DNA of 32,295 nucleotides from Bacteroidota bacterium (GCA_027492915.1 JAPUDW010000001.1:1-32295), one strand, 5' to 3'; positions 1-9,183 are shown, counted from the first letter of the stretch. The notes: a model not told the origin generated them from the letters alone. Numbers and translations: made by a program.

Positions 1-1087
1 CTTGTCCGGCGCTGCTGTTCCACGCGAAACCAGCACCGGCTTTGACGATCAACTGACGGGCTTCGACGCGGCTGCCACCTGCCTGCCCCAGCACCCCATA
101 GGGTTCGCCGTTTTCCTTGCCCCCCGTCCACTTAGCGACGGCATCGCCTTGAAGCTGACCGGAAGGCGGCTTGAAGGTGATTTTATCGTTGGGCTGAATA
201 ACAATTTCGGTGCCGACTTTAATCTCGCTGCTGATCTGAAATTCCAGCTTCCATTCGTCTTGTTCGAACGGCACACCATTATTCAGCGAGAAGGCTTCGG
301 CGATGCGAATACGTAGGCCTTTGGGGTTAATGTCGGTCTTGGGCGAAATTTCGAGGAAGAATACATCCAACACAGGCGGGTTGACGCTGGTATCCAGCAC
401 CGCAGGCACACCGGCGCGGGTGAGTAACTTTTGCAGCGTTTGCAGCAGGACAACGCCATTAAAGGCTGGGCTGCCCCAACCGTATTTGGCTTGCAGCGCG
501 TCCAGCGGCGATTGCAGGAAGTTGAGGAAGCGATCAACATGCAGGATGCGGCGGGTGAAAGGCGGCTTGGTGGGGTCAACCGAACCAACGTTGCTATCCA
601 CGCGCTCTAGCAGTTCGGTGAATTCCAGCACTTCCGCAAGGCCGGTCACCCCTTCGGCATTCCGCGCCACGAGATAATCGAGCAAGCGTGCAGGTAGTTC
701 GTTAGCAAAGGTATTGAGGTCACCGACTGGCACACCCGTTGCGCCGCCTGCGTTCTTCAAGGCAGTGGCAAACTGCTCGATGCCCTGAATGACTTTGCGG
801 ACGACATCAATGACTTCGAGGCTTTTTGAAAGAATAGCACCGACATTTTCATCATCAATGGCATCAATCAAATCATCGGCGAGCTTCACAAGCTGCGCGA
901 CCGTATCCACCACATTTTGGGCGGCGGTCGTTACCGAATTGATGCCGTCAAGCGCAGGCGGGAACTGCAAACCAAGTTCGGCAAGCAGCAGGCGCAGTTG
1001 CCCCGCGCTTAACCGATCTTCCAGCGGTTGCAGAAAACGGGTGAGGACAAGGGCTATCGACTCTAGCGTACCGGTTTGTTGTGGCAT
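1..1087 (-). CDS. Large protein of unknown function, 3' end beyond the window (partial)
   Basis: I translated this frame by hand: from an ATG at 1087 it runs without a stop to the window edge, giving 362 visible residues starting MPQQTGTLESIALVLTRF. It has no signal peptide. Residues 1-50 look like amphipathic helices; residues 50-115 are helical and rich in Val/Ile/Asp/Ala. From about residue 230 the sequence turns beta-rich, with repeated PP and N/D-K motifs. It lies 20 nt after the stop of the trypsin-like protease gene on the same strand, so the two are probably cotranscribed and may act together. The style recalls the N-termini of very large bacterial proteins annotated with DUF6603, but this is from memory and weak. 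The C-terminus, which would hold any diagnostic domain, is not in the window. I do not assign a function. Confidence 0.8.
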   Translation of the reverse strand, partial: MPQQTGTLESIALVLTRFLQPLEDRLSAGQLRLLLAELGLQFPPALDGINSVTTAAQNVVDTVAQLVKLADDLIDAIDDENVGAILSKSLEVIDVVRKVIQGIEQFATALKNAGGATGVPVGDLNTFANELPARLLDYLVARNAEGVTGLAEVLEFTELLERVDSNVGSVDPTKPPFTRRILHVDRFLNFLQSPLDALQAKYGWGSPAFNGVVLLQTLQKLLTRAGVPAVLDTSVNPPVLDVFFLEISPKTDINPKGLRIRIAEAFSLNNGVPFEQDEWKLEFQISSEIKVGTEIVIQPNDKITFKPPSGQLQGDAVAKWTGGKENGEPYGVLGQAGGSRVEARQLIVKAGAGFAWNSSAGQ

Positions 1088-1107
1088 ACGTCAGTCATTT
1101 CTTGTCT

Positions 1108-2568
1108 TTAAGATTCAGTTTCGAGTATGTCCGTCCATTCCAAGCCGCGATTGTCTGCCAATTCACGCAGCATGTCATCGACCGTATCGGCACGCTGGAA
1201 CAGTTGCAGCAGCGGTAGGGTATAACGGTCGATCAACGATTTGAGGGCAAGGCTGCCGTGTTCCGCGAGTACATCAGCCATACTCATCACCAACTGCTGG
1301 CGGCTGACACCTTCGATTGAGTCAGGGACTTCGTATACCGCGTGTTTAGCGCTGCGCCCCAACGCTGCCAGAAATGCTGGCCCCTGTTTACGGTGCCATG
1401 TCACGGTAACAGCGCGGTTGTTATTCACGAGATTGAGGATTTCGCTGCCGTGCTGGCTGGCAAGATGCAGCAGCGCTTGCCCGTGCGGTGTTTCCGACAA
1501 ACGGGCTTGCAAATAGGTGATGAGGGTGGTGCTGTCCGGCTGTTCGGCAACCAACTGCGGCTCGGCCACGGCGATGGGTAACGGGCCAAAGCTGGTGTTC
1601 AGTGAACCAAGGGGGATGGAGATATTCAGGGCGGCGAGGACATCCTCAATCGGGCAGGCGATACCATGCCCGGTAAGGGATGTATTAGGTCGAAGATACG
1701 CGCCCCACATCAAGCCAATGACCTCATTATCGGCGTTCAACAGCACTGATCCAGAATCGCCCTTTTCTTGAAAAAAGTTAACCCCAGCGTCTGGCTTGAT
1801 CAAGATTTGACGGATGCGAGCGGGTGTACCCTCGGTGGTATTAATAGGGGTTTGATGGGTAATCGAAACAATAGTGCCGGTGGTGCGGTCGCTCGTTCTA
1901 CCAATCTTGTGTACCCCATCATTGCTGACACTGGCAACACCGCTGCCAAACGTTTCACCATCGCTGCCGCTGCCACCCGCAGCACGAATAAAGCTGGTCG
2001 GGGTGATGCCTGATTTGATACTGGCGATAGCACAATCCATAACCGCATCGTGGCGCTGCGCGACGACTTCGCCGATCTCGTCGCAGGTGCAGCAGCAAGC
2101 ATCAATGATATACGGCTGCCCGACATCCACACCCGTATCCGAAAATTCATGCCCACCCAGCAGCACATGGGCGTTACTGAGGACGACAAAGGCGTTATCG
2201 CTGTTACGGCGGGCGATGCAGCCGAGCGTGCCGATGCTATCTTTGTCGTTACCAATTTGGATGCCGCCTTTTAGCGGGCGGAATTTACTATCATTAGAAG
2301 TCAATGTGGGGATGTCAAAAGGTATGACATCGGTTTTCGCGCCGAAGATTTCGTCGGGGATTTTTTCACTGGGCGCAAGTTCAGACTCAGCAACTTTGCG
2401 CTCGACATAAACGCGAAAGGCAAGGTCTTGGGTCAACTCACGTCCGGTTTCTTTAATGCCGATTTCAACCGAGGTCACTCCGGGGTACTGCATGAGTACC
2501 TCGGTGGCCTGGTCTAGTAATGCCATCAAACGGTCATGCTCGGCATTCCATTCAGCCTTCGATTTCAT
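1108..2568 (-). CDS. NAL1-like trypsin-fold serine protease with C-terminal helical domain
   Basis: A 486-residue predicted cytosolic serine protease; there is no signal peptide or membrane segment. Residues 20-90 form an N-terminal module (PGVTSVEIGIKETG, then RVYVERKVAESEL) of the kind that precedes the protease domain in NAL1-like bacterial proteins. The triad is visible: His134 in LSNAHV, Asp178 in VMDCAIA and Ser272 in KGDSGS. The KIGRTSDRTTGTI stretch (221-233) is the usual conserved loop before the serine. A cysteine cluster, CCCTC at 158-162, is unusual and could bind metal. Residues 335-486 form a separate helical C-terminal domain with a conserved-looking WHRKQGPAFLAALGRS segment, perhaps a substrate or partner adaptor. 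It is the promoter-proximal gene of a pair with the large gene ending at position 1. Protease fold is confident; substrate is unknown. Confidence 0.9.
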   Translation of the reverse strand: MKSKAEWNAEHDRLMALLDQATEVLMQYPGVTSVEIGIKETGRELTQDLAFRVYVERKVAESELAPSEKIPDEIFGAKTDVIPFDIPTLTSNDSKFRPLKGGIQIGNDKDSIGTLGCIARRNSDNAFVVLSNAHVLLGGHEFSDTGVDVGQPYIIDACCCTCDEIGEVVAQRHDAVMDCAIASIKSGITPTSFIRAAGGSGSDGETFGSGVASVSNDGVHKIGRTSDRTTGTIVSITHQTPINTTEGTPARIRQILIKPDAGVNFFQEKGDSGSVLLNADNEVIGLMWGAYLRPNTSLTGHGIACPIEDVLAALNISIPLGSLNTSFGPLPIAVAEPQLVAEQPDSTTLITYLQARLSETPHGQALLHLASQHGSEILNLVNNNRAVTVTWHRKQGPAFLAALGRSAKHAVYEVPDSIEGVSRQQLVMSMADVLAEHGSLALKSLIDRYTLPLLQLFQRADTVDDMLRELADNRGLEWTDILETES

Positions 2569-2865
2569 ATCGGATATCCCCCTACTGCATTGCTAATTAG
2601 CCTTAGCATTCGGTCAGGTATATGGCGTGAATGAGTTCAGTTTGCTTATTACAAAACCTAATGTTGGTCAGCGAAGTTATTTAGACAAACTCGAATCCGG
2701 TGTGTGATTTCCCTCAGGATTTGACACTCTTAAGGTGATTAAAGATAAAAACAAGAGTTATTATTTACTTTTTTCATAAATTTCATTATTGAGCATGAGA
2801 AACTAAAGTCAACATTGTGAAATACTTCCCAAAGCGATTTAGCTCTGACAGCGTGGGGTGTTATG
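2569..2865. other. AT-rich intergenic region upstream of the protease
   Basis: About 297 bases without a convincing ORF, markedly AT-richer than the genes on either side. It must contain the promoter of the protease pair (minus strand) and the 3' end of the aminotransferase transcript. I see no strong terminator hairpin and no clear -35/-10 pair. Confidence 0.5.
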
Positions 2866-3987
2866 TCACGAAGTTTGTAAAAAGTTGGTAATCAGCGCAG
2901 CAGTTCGTTGGGCATCCGCCAGAGACACATGTTCATCCAGTGGCAGGTTGATTACAGACGCGCCAAGAGCATCTGCTACGGGGGTGAGCGGCTGAGGGAG
3001 GAAGGGGGCAAGGCTGGTGGTCATGGGGCGCAGCGGCGGGTACCAACGTGTGGCATCATGCACACCCTGTTCCCACAGATGCGCTAATAAAACAGCACGC
3101 TGGTCGGCTTGGATGTGCAGGGGATAACGCCACAGGATGCTGCCAGCAGGACGGACAAGCGGTGGTAATAAAGTACTATGCAGATTTTGCAGCGCCGCAT
3201 CGTAAATAGCAGTCAAGGTGGCGCGGTGCGCGATGTTTTCCGGCAGGTGGCGCAGCAATTTAGGCATATCCTCCCAATCACCAGCAGCGAGGCGGTATAC
3301 CGTGAGGTCGCCATAAATGGCAAATAGCTGCGGGTATAAGTCGAGCAAACGCGGGTTTACACTTTCATACTGGTGAAGCGACCAATATAGGTTGTTCCAC
3401 TGGTTCGTCAGCGACATCAGCCGATCATCCCATAACGGTGTTTCTGCCAGCAAACGCTGTGCTTCTCGGGCAAAGGCTGCATCGCTAGTGAGGAGCGCCC
3501 CGCCGACCTGATTATCGACAATTTTGCCCAAGCCAAAGCTGAGGATAGCAGCATCGCCCCAACTACCCGCAGGCTGGCCATCAACCGTCGCGCCCAAGGC
3601 CAGCGCCACATCCTCAATCACCTTGATCTTATGCTGATGTCCCCACTGGCATATGGCTTGCATTGGTGCTGGTAGACCATACATATGACAGGGGATTACG
3701 ACGGTGGGCGCGAACGGCAAAGCAGCATTGAGGCTATCGACAGTTAGGTTAGCCGTGTGAGGATCGACATCAACAAGCAGCGGGCGGTTACCACTTTTGA
3801 GCACCGCCCACAGAACAATGTAACAGGTGTTAGCCGGCAGCAAGATAACCTGATCACGAATGCCCCATGCGCCCAGCGCTGCCCAAATGCCCGCCGCTGC
3901 CCGACCAAGCAGCATATTATCGGAGCGGCTAGTAAGTGTGGAGAGATAAGATTGAACGCGGCGGGTCGGTGATAATGCATGTTTCAT
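2866..3987 (-). CDS. DegT/DnrJ/EryC1/StrS-family PLP-dependent aminotransferase
   Basis: A 373-residue, full-length member of the fold-type I PLP family that aminates sugars or related substrates in surface polysaccharide and natural-product pathways. The cofactor site is readable: Asp126 in VIEDVALALGA would contact the pyridine nitrogen, and Lys155 in SFGLGKIVDNQVGGAL is the Schiff-base lysine, preceded by the usual GSWGDAAILSFG segment. It sits alone between the protease pair and a divergent histidine kinase, with no sugar-nucleotide genes nearby, so its substrate cannot be inferred. The ATG at 3987 is the only reasonable start. VIEDVALALGA instead of the more common VIEDAAQA-type stretch suggests a divergent subgroup. 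Confidence 0.88.
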   Translation of the reverse strand: MKHALSPTRRVQSYLSTLTSRSDNMLLGRAAAGIWAALGAWGIRDQVILLPANTCYIVLWAVLKSGNRPLLVDVDPHTANLTVDSLNAALPFAPTVVIPCHMYGLPAPMQAICQWGHQHKIKVIEDVALALGATVDGQPAGSWGDAAILSFGLGKIVDNQVGGALLTSDAAFAREAQRLLAETPLWDDRLMSLTNQWNNLYWSLHQYESVNPRLLDLYPQLFAIYGDLTVYRLAAGDWEDMPKLLRHLPENIAHRATLTAIYDAALQNLHSTLLPPLVRPAGSILWRYPLHIQADQRAVLLAHLWEQGVHDATRWYPPLRPMTTSLAPFLPQPLTPVADALGASVINLPLDEHVSLADAQRTAALITNFLQTS

Positions 3988-4170
3988 GAGACATTATTGT
4001 AACAGTGAACAGGTTAATAATCCTTTACTCACAAATGCGGTAAAATTGATATTTAAGGCAGTTAAGCACCTCATGCCTCTATTTTAAAATTTTTTAAATA
4101 TTAATCATTGTATTTGGATAGACATCCATAATCGTTGATTGATGCCAGTAAAATTATTTGAAGGTGGCTC

Positions 4171-7110
4171 TTGATACTTCGTTTATTCAGAGTTTTCGTC
4201 ACCCCGCCTATCTTCGATGACGAGGAAAAAAACCGGAATGCCCGCCTCGTTTATACCTTGATTCTTGCAACCCTGGCATTAAACATCTTAAACATTGTAT
4301 TAGATTATATATTCATCCCCGGTACCCCCGGTATCGAACTCAATTTAGTCACAGAAGTTGTCGGCATTATTATGCTCATTCTGGTGCGCCGCGGTTATGT
4401 CTTACAAATGGGTTTGGCCTTTGCGATTTTTTCATGGATTACTATCACACTCATTGGCTATACGACCGATGGTTTGACGAATTCGATAATGGTGCTGTAT
4501 GTCCTGCCGATCATCATCGCAGGGTTACTCATCAACTTACGGGCGGGTCTCGCAGTAGCGGGACTTAGCATCGTCAGCACACTGACATTTGCCCTCGCCG
4601 CTGAAATGGGGAAATACCCGTTGGAGACCAGTACGATTCCTATGGGAATGCGGTTAGGGCACCACGTCATGTTGTTTGCATTCACAGCCGTATCGCTTTA
4701 TCTGAGCGTGGGTGCTATACAAAGTGCATTAGAACGTACCCGTACCACCGAAACGCAACTTCGCGAGAGCAACCAGCGCTTGCAGGTGGAAAGCGAGGCA
4801 CGGGCGCGTATTCAGAAGGAACTGGAAGATAGTGAGCACCGCTGGCGCATTGCGCTCGAAGGCAGCGATACCGGCGTGTGGGATATGGATTTGGAAACAG
4901 GCCATATTTACCGTTCCCCACGCTATCTGGAGTTGGTAGGATACACGGCAGAAGAAATCGCCGGTATAACCGACACCGATGACTTATTTCACCCCGACGA
5001 CAAGGAACGAGTTACCTCGAAACGCAACCGCTATCTCAGTGAAGTTCGGCAATCCGACTCAACACCGTCTTACGAAGATTATCTGCGTATACTGCACAGC
5101 GACCAAACATATCATTGGTATTTGTACCGTGGAAAAATTACCGAATTTGACGCAAAGCAATTACCAAAGCGTTTTATGGGAACGATCTCCGATATTACAC
5201 GCCAGAAACAGATGGAAGAGTCGCTGGAAGAATACGAACTCCGCTGGCGTTTTGCCTTAGAAGGTAGTGACGCTGGTGTATGGGATGCGAACACGGAAAC
5301 TGGCTTCACCTATCGATCACCGCGATACCTCGAATTACTGGGTTATACCATCGAAACCCTGCCAGAATTCAGCAAACTGGTTCACCCTGATGATCTTGAT
5401 TCTGTGATGACAAAGCGTAACCGCTTTATTCAGGGGGACATCGCAATCTACGAAGACGAATTTAGATTGCTTTGTAGTGACGGGATTTTCCGTTGGTTTT
5501 CGTCACAAGGGAAAATTATTCAACGCAACCCGAACCATACAGCACTGCGAATTGTCGGTATTTTGAAAGAGATAACGTCACGCAAGGAATTAGAAGAAGC
5601 CATTCGGATTTCCGAAGAAGCCTACCGCCGCTTGTTTGAAGATAATCCGAACCCTATGTGGGTTTATAACAAAGAATCGTCCCGTATTGTCGCTGTCAAT
5701 GAAGCAGTCATGCAATTGTACGGGTATTCGGAAACGGAATTTTTTGAGCTGACATTCTGGGATTTGTTGGTACCAGATGATGCAAAACGAATTGGAGAAG
5801 CGCTGAATAACGATCGGGGTGGTTTTTCAGCACCCGATATTTGGACGCACCAGAGCAAATCTGGTGACCTATTGCATGTCGAAGTTTCAGCTCACGAGAC
5901 CGTCTTTCAAGGTCAGAAGGCACGGGTTGTCCTCATCCGTGATTTGACCGCACAAAAAGAAGTTGAGGAGTCACTCCGTAATTCACAGCGGTTGTTTACC
6001 CACATCTTCGACAATGTGCCTGTAGGTGTAGCCTTGAGCCGTCTATCTGATGGACGTTATATCTCGGTTAATCCCTACCTTGCCCAAATGCTGGATTATA
6101 AGCAGGATGCGATGGTTGGGCGGACGAGCACCGAGTTAAAGATTATGGACTCCGGAAGCCGCCAAAGGCATGTGAATGACATCCTCAGTGGGACGGCAGA
6201 ATTTTATAAACTCGAAATCAAAATGAAAACCTCTACCGGACGTACGGTAGAAGTACTAACCTCTACGCAGGTCGTCAAAGTAAACGAGGAAGATGCTTTG
6301 TTGAGCATCGTCGTGGACATCACCGCCATCAAACGCGCTGAACGCGAACGGATGCAGATCGAAATACTACAATCCGAGTTGGATAATCGGCGTGAAGTGG
6401 TGGAGCTTAAAGAACGGTTTATCTCCGGCGTGTCCCACGAGTTCCGCAGCCCATTGACCATTATGCTATCGGGAGCTGGCATCCTGCGGTTGCACGACGA
6501 AAAATTTAGTTCACAGCAGCGTATAGAACGCCTAGTGAAAATCGAAACCCAGATTCATTACTTGAGCGAACTCCTCGACCGCGTGTTGACGATCAGCAAG
6601 GCACGCGCCGGCAAACTCCAATTCATACCGCGCAAATTTGATGTGATCCGTTTCTGCCGAGAGCTTTTTGAGGACTTCCAACTAACGGATAACAACAAAC
6701 ATGTGTTTGCTTTCGAATCGGTGGGGGATTTTGACAATGCCCATATGGATGAGAAATTGTTACAGCATATCTTGATGAACCTCGTTTCGAACGCCGTGAA
6801 ATATTCCGCAGAAGGCAAAATGGTGCGTATGCGGCTGGAACGCGATGACGATGATGTGGTGATTGAGGTAATTGATGAGGGCATCGGCATACCGGAAGAA
6901 GAGCAAAATCAAGTTTTTGAGCCGTTCTTCCGCAGCAAGAATGCGGAAACGATTAAAGGAACGGGGTTAGGTTTGTCGATCACCAAAGAAAGTGTCGAGG
7001 CACACAATGGGCAGATCACATGGCAAAGCCAAGCAGGAGTAGGCACGACATTCACCGTGCGGCTGCCGGGCGGTTTCAATTTGGCTGTGCAGCTTGCCTC
7101 AAGACAATAA
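4171..7110 (+). CDS. Membrane sensor histidine kinase with four PAS domains
   Basis: A 979-residue kinase. The TTG start at 4171 is preceded by an AAGGTGG ribosome site at 4161-4167. Residues about 20-190 hold roughly six hydrophobic helices, followed by a coiled coil (190-225). Four PAS domains follow at about 222-345, 355-475, 485-600 and 605-725. The HisKA phosphoacceptor is His756 in SGVSHEFRSPLT; the ATPase domain shows the N box (N870-N874, NLVSN), G1 (D902-G906, DEGIGI) and G2 (G930-G934, GTGLG), all intact. It ends without a receiver domain, so it signals to a response regulator encoded elsewhere. The first two PAS domains are close copies of each other. No response regulator or obvious target operon is adjacent, so the stimulus is unknown. 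Confidence 0.92.
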   Translation: MILRLFRVFVTPPIFDDEEKNRNARLVYTLILATLALNILNIVLDYIFIPGTPGIELNLVTEVVGIIMLILVRRGYVLQMGLAFAIFSWITITLIGYTTDGLTNSIMVLYVLPIIIAGLLINLRAGLAVAGLSIVSTLTFALAAEMGKYPLETSTIPMGMRLGHHVMLFAFTAVSLYLSVGAIQSALERTRTTETQLRESNQRLQVESEARARIQKELEDSEHRWRIALEGSDTGVWDMDLETGHIYRSPRYLELVGYTAEEIAGITDTDDLFHPDDKERVTSKRNRYLSEVRQSDSTPSYEDYLRILHSDQTYHWYLYRGKITEFDAKQLPKRFMGTISDITRQKQMEESLEEYELRWRFALEGSDAGVWDANTETGFTYRSPRYLELLGYTIETLPEFSKLVHPDDLDSVMTKRNRFIQGDIAIYEDEFRLLCSDGIFRWFSSQGKIIQRNPNHTALRIVGILKEITSRKELEEAIRISEEAYRRLFEDNPNPMWVYNKESSRIVAVNEAVMQLYGYSETEFFELTFWDLLVPDDAKRIGEALNNDRGGFSAPDIWTHQSKSGDLLHVEVSAHETVFQGQKARVVLIRDLTAQKEVEESLRNSQRLFTHIFDNVPVGVALSRLSDGRYISVNPYLAQMLDYKQDAMVGRTSTELKIMDSGSRQRHVNDILSGTAEFYKLEIKMKTSTGRTVEVLTSTQVVKVNEEDALLSIVVDITAIKRAERERMQIEILQSELDNRREVVELKERFISGVSHEFRSPLTIMLSGAGILRLHDEKFSSQQRIERLVKIETQIHYLSELLDRVLTISKARAGKLQFIPRKFDVIRFCRELFEDFQLTDNNKHVFAFESVGDFDNAHMDEKLLQHILMNLVSNAVKYSAEGKMVRMRLERDDDDVVIEVIDEGIGIPEEEQNQVFEPFFRSKNAETIKGTGLGLSITKESVEAHNGQITWQSQAGVGTTFTVRLPGGFNLAVQLASRQ

Positions 7111-7291
7111 AAAACACACCAAGTGAAGATGAGCTATTCATCCTTATCACGCTCCCCATTAGCACACTTAGCATCCATCATCTTTACTTTCTAACTAAAC
7201 ATTACAAAAAATTCGTAAATTCTTATAACTTCTAAAGGTTAATGTTGCGTCATAATACTAAATGGGGAGTACATTAGTCATATGGTCAAAA

Positions 7292-7310
7292 TGTGACAAA
7301 ACATGTCACA
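7292..7310. promoter_or_regulatory. 19-bp palindrome, candidate operator
   Basis: TGTGACAAAACATGTCACA: perfect 7-bp arms separated by 5 bp, about 50-60 bp upstream of the -35 box of the yceD-sigma promoter. The geometry (TGTGA-N9-TCACA) is wider than the CRP/FNR consensus (N6), so it is probably the site of a different dimeric regulator. Confidence 0.6.
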
Positions 7311-7346
7311 ATATTAGAGACTTACACTTTTGGGGGAGACAAAAGT

Positions 7347-7365
7347 TGTCACACATATTGACACA
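7347..7365. promoter_or_regulatory. Imperfect palindrome overlapping the -35 box
   Basis: TGTCACACATATTGACACA contains TGTCA and TGACA as inverted half-sites separated by 7 bp and covers the TTGACA -35 hexamer. Its centre is 55 bp from that of the upstream palindrome, roughly five helical turns. Occupancy would block polymerase, so repression is the simplest reading, but no regulator is identified. Confidence 0.45.
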
Positions 7366-7387
7366 GATGAACGATTTCTCATATAAT
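7358..7387 (+). promoter_or_regulatory. Near-consensus sigma-70 promoter of the yceD-sigma operon
   Basis: TTGACA at 7358-7363, an 18-bp spacer, and TATAAT at 7382-7387: both hexamers are perfect. Transcription would start near 7394 and give a leader of about 50 nt before the GTG at 7446. Confidence 0.75.
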
Positions 7388-7445
7388 TCGTAAATAAGTT
7401 AGGCTTTTTGTTAGGTTTTCAACACATGCAACGGGGTTTTGGCGG

Positions 7446-7955
7446 GTGAACACTTACGTCAGCAACCGTGTTTTAAAAATAAATGTGGGTTTCCTGCTTG
7501 CTGCGGGTGTCGGTAATCATCATGATTCCGCGTTTGATGTACCCACGGTAAAAGTAGCCGAAGATCTCACGGTTGATTATGTACGCGGTACTATTCGACT
7601 TAGTCGTACAGCAGCCGTTATTTTGGTGCAGGGTCAGCTTGAAGTTGGCATCACCGGGGAATGCTACCGCTGTTTAGACTCTGTGACTCAAAATGTCACA
7701 ATCCCTGTTGAAGAATTATATGCGTATCCGGCCTCATCGACTTCCGAGTTCAGCGTCTTAGACGACGCGGTTCTTGACCTTGCTCCACTGCTCCGCGCAG
7801 AGGTCATGCTTGCATCCACCAACGGCCTTTTATGCCGCGAGGATTGCAAAGGACTGTGCCCGGAATGTGGAACAAACTTGAACCACGACACCTGTGACTG
7901 TGCATCGAATGCTATTGACCCGCGTTTAGCAGGGTTAAAGAACTTTCTCAAGTAG
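7446..7955 (+). CDS. yceD: YceD/DUF177-family rRNA accumulation protein
   Basis: A 169-residue protein with the features of the YceD family, linked to 23S rRNA accumulation in bacteria and chloroplasts. The core shows C73-x2-C76 (GECYRC), then the C-terminal cysteine-rich segment LLCREDCKGLCPECGTNLN with Cys130, 134, 138 and 141, followed by Cys150/152. Start is GTG at 7446; no in-frame start nearer the conserved part has a better ribosome site. It is the first gene of a likely operon with the sigma factor 46 nt downstream, instead of the common partner rpmF (ribosomal protein L32), which is absent here. A third copy of the TGTGAC-N7-GTCACA palindrome lies inside this gene at 7682-7700. Confidence 0.85.
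   Translation: MNTYVSNRVLKINVGFLLAAGVGNHHDSAFDVPTVKVAEDLTVDYVRGTIRLSRTAAVILVQGQLEVGITGECYRCLDSVTQNVTIPVEELYAYPASSTSEFSVLDDAVLDLAPLLRAEVMLASTNGLLCREDCKGLCPECGTNLNHDTCDCASNAIDPRLAGLKNFLK
7682..7700. promoter_or_regulatory. Third palindrome, inside the yceD coding sequence
   Basis: TGTGACTCAAAATGTCACA has 6-bp arms identical to the outer arms of the palindrome at 7292-7310 and the same total length of 19. An in-gene copy could be an auxiliary operator that loops to the promoter sites. Chance is possible because the codons are constrained. Confidence 0.4.
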
Positions 7956-8001
7956 TCTGCAATTTTCGTAATTTTCCTTCTACAGCAGCGGAGCGTGACC
8001 T

Positions 8002-9132
8002 GTGGCCTACGAAAAACAGCCTTATGATGGTTTGGATTTTGTAACAACTAGTGATTTTTTTGAAGAAGATGACTTTAGTGATGGAATGGGTTCAGAACCT
8101 TCTGACGATTTATTTTTTGGCAGTGAAAACGAAGATACTTTTTACGACGATGAATTTTCTGAAGAGGATGTTGAGGACGACCTTGGCGACGAGGATGATC
8201 TCGACGACTATGATGTCAACGGGATGCTATCCAACGATGCGGTCGGCCTGTACCTCAAGGAAATGGCGCGTGTCCCCCTGCTGAACACCGAGGAAGAAAT
8301 CAACCTCGCCAAGCGATTGGAAGCCGGTGATGAATGCCAGCGCAAGTTGCGTAAAGACCCGCAGCACAAGAAGGCGCAGGAGTGGCAAATTAAGTGCGAT
8401 GACGGCATGGATGCCCGCGAACACCTGATTAAGGCCAACACGCGCCTTGTGGTTTCCATCGCCAAGAAATACATGTCACGCGGTGTGCCATTCCTTGACC
8501 TGATTCAAGAAGGCAACCTCGGCCTGATGAAAGCGGTCGAGAAGTTCGACTACCGCCGTGGCTACCGCTTCAGCACCTATGCGACATGGTGGATTCGCCA
8601 GACGATCACCCGCGCGATTGCTGACCAGGGTCGCACGATCCGCGTCCCCGTTCATATGAGTGACCGCATCCGCCGCCTGTACCGCGTGGCACGCCAACTG
8701 GAACAGGAATATGGGCGCAAGCCGACACCGGATGAAATCGCCAAAGAGATGCAGTGCGAACCGCGCAAAGTCCAGTGGATGCTGCGTGTGTCGTGGCAGC
8801 CGTTGAGTCTCGAACATCCAGTCGGTGAAGATGAGGACAGCGAACTCGGTAACTTCATCGAGAATGACAGCGAACTAACACCGGCACAGAGCGCCCACGA
8901 TAACCTGCTGCGTGAGAAGATCGAAGAAGTGCTGTCGACACTCACCCCGCGTGAAGCGCGTATCCTGCGGCTGCGCTTCGGCTTGCAAAACGGTCGCTGC
9001 TACACACTCGAAGAAGTCGGGCAGAAGTTCGGGCTAACGCGCGAACGCATCCGCCAGATTGAAGGACGGGCACTGCGCCGCCTGCGTCACCCCCGCCGCG
9101 CCCGCCAACTGCGCGACTATCTAGCGATATAA
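8002..9132 (+). CDS. sigA: Principal-type sigma-70 RNA polymerase sigma factor
   Basis: 376 residues. Residues 1-75 are extremely acidic (Asp/Glu-rich), standing in for a short region 1.1. Region 1.2 (78-110, [16 protein letters not shown]) is followed by region 2 (140-220), with the core-binding [36 protein letters not shown] and -10 recognition helices. Region 3 is 221-300. Region 4 (305-370) has the helix-turn-helix [30 protein letters not shown]. The start is GTG at 8002 with GGAG at 7990-7993. All regions are present and region 2 is consensus-like, so this is a group 1 or close group 2 factor; Chloroflexota often carry several, so whether it is the sole housekeeping factor cannot be told. 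Cotranscribed with yceD; ends at a strong terminator. Confidence 0.93.
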   Translation: MAYEKQPYDGLDFVTTSDFFEEDDFSDGMGSEPSDDLFFGSENEDTFYDDEFSEEDVEDDLGDEDDLDDYDVNGMLSNDAVGLYLKEMARVPLLNTEEEINLAKRLEAGDECQRKLRKDPQHKKAQEWQIKCDDGMDAREHLIKANTRLVVSIAKKYMSRGVPFLDLIQEGNLGLMKAVEKFDYRRGYRFSTYATWWIRQTITRAIADQGRTIRVPVHMSDRIRRLYRVARQLEQEYGRKPTPDEIAKEMQCEPRKVQWMLRVSWQPLSLEHPVGEDEDSELGNFIENDSELTPAQSAHDNLLREKIEEVLSTLTPREARILRLRFGLQNGRCYTLEEVGQKFGLTRERIRQIEGRALRRLRHPRRARQLRDYLAI

Positions 9133-9153
9133 GGCAAGCTATTTAACGTGAAT

Positions 9154-9183
9154 AAAGAGCGTGGCGAAAGCTGCGCTCTTTTT
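9154..9183 (+). terminator. Intrinsic terminator of the sigma factor operon
   Basis: A 12-bp stem (9154-9165 with 9170-9181, two G-U pairs near the loop) closes a GAAA tetraloop and runs into TTTTT. It is closely similar to the terminator at 9337-9373 on the other strand. Confidence 0.85.

Larger units (their letters stand above)
7111..7445. other. Intergenic regulatory region before the yceD-sigma operon
   Basis: 335 AT-rich bases between the kinase and the YceD-family gene. The right half contains two operator-like palindromes and a near-consensus sigma-70 promoter, listed separately. The left half (7111-7270) shows no ORF worth calling and no clear terminator for the kinase. The decamer ATTCGTAAAT occurs at 7211-7220 and again just after the -10 box. 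Confidence 0.7.

Noticed and set aside
303..1244. Plus-strand ORFs at 303-677 and 789-1244
   Set aside because: Both are antisense to the 362-residue minus-strand frame that continues the protease transcription unit.
7292..7310. CRP/FNR site
   Set aside because: The half-sites resemble it, but the spacer is 9 rather than 6, and CRP/FNR identity cannot be claimed.
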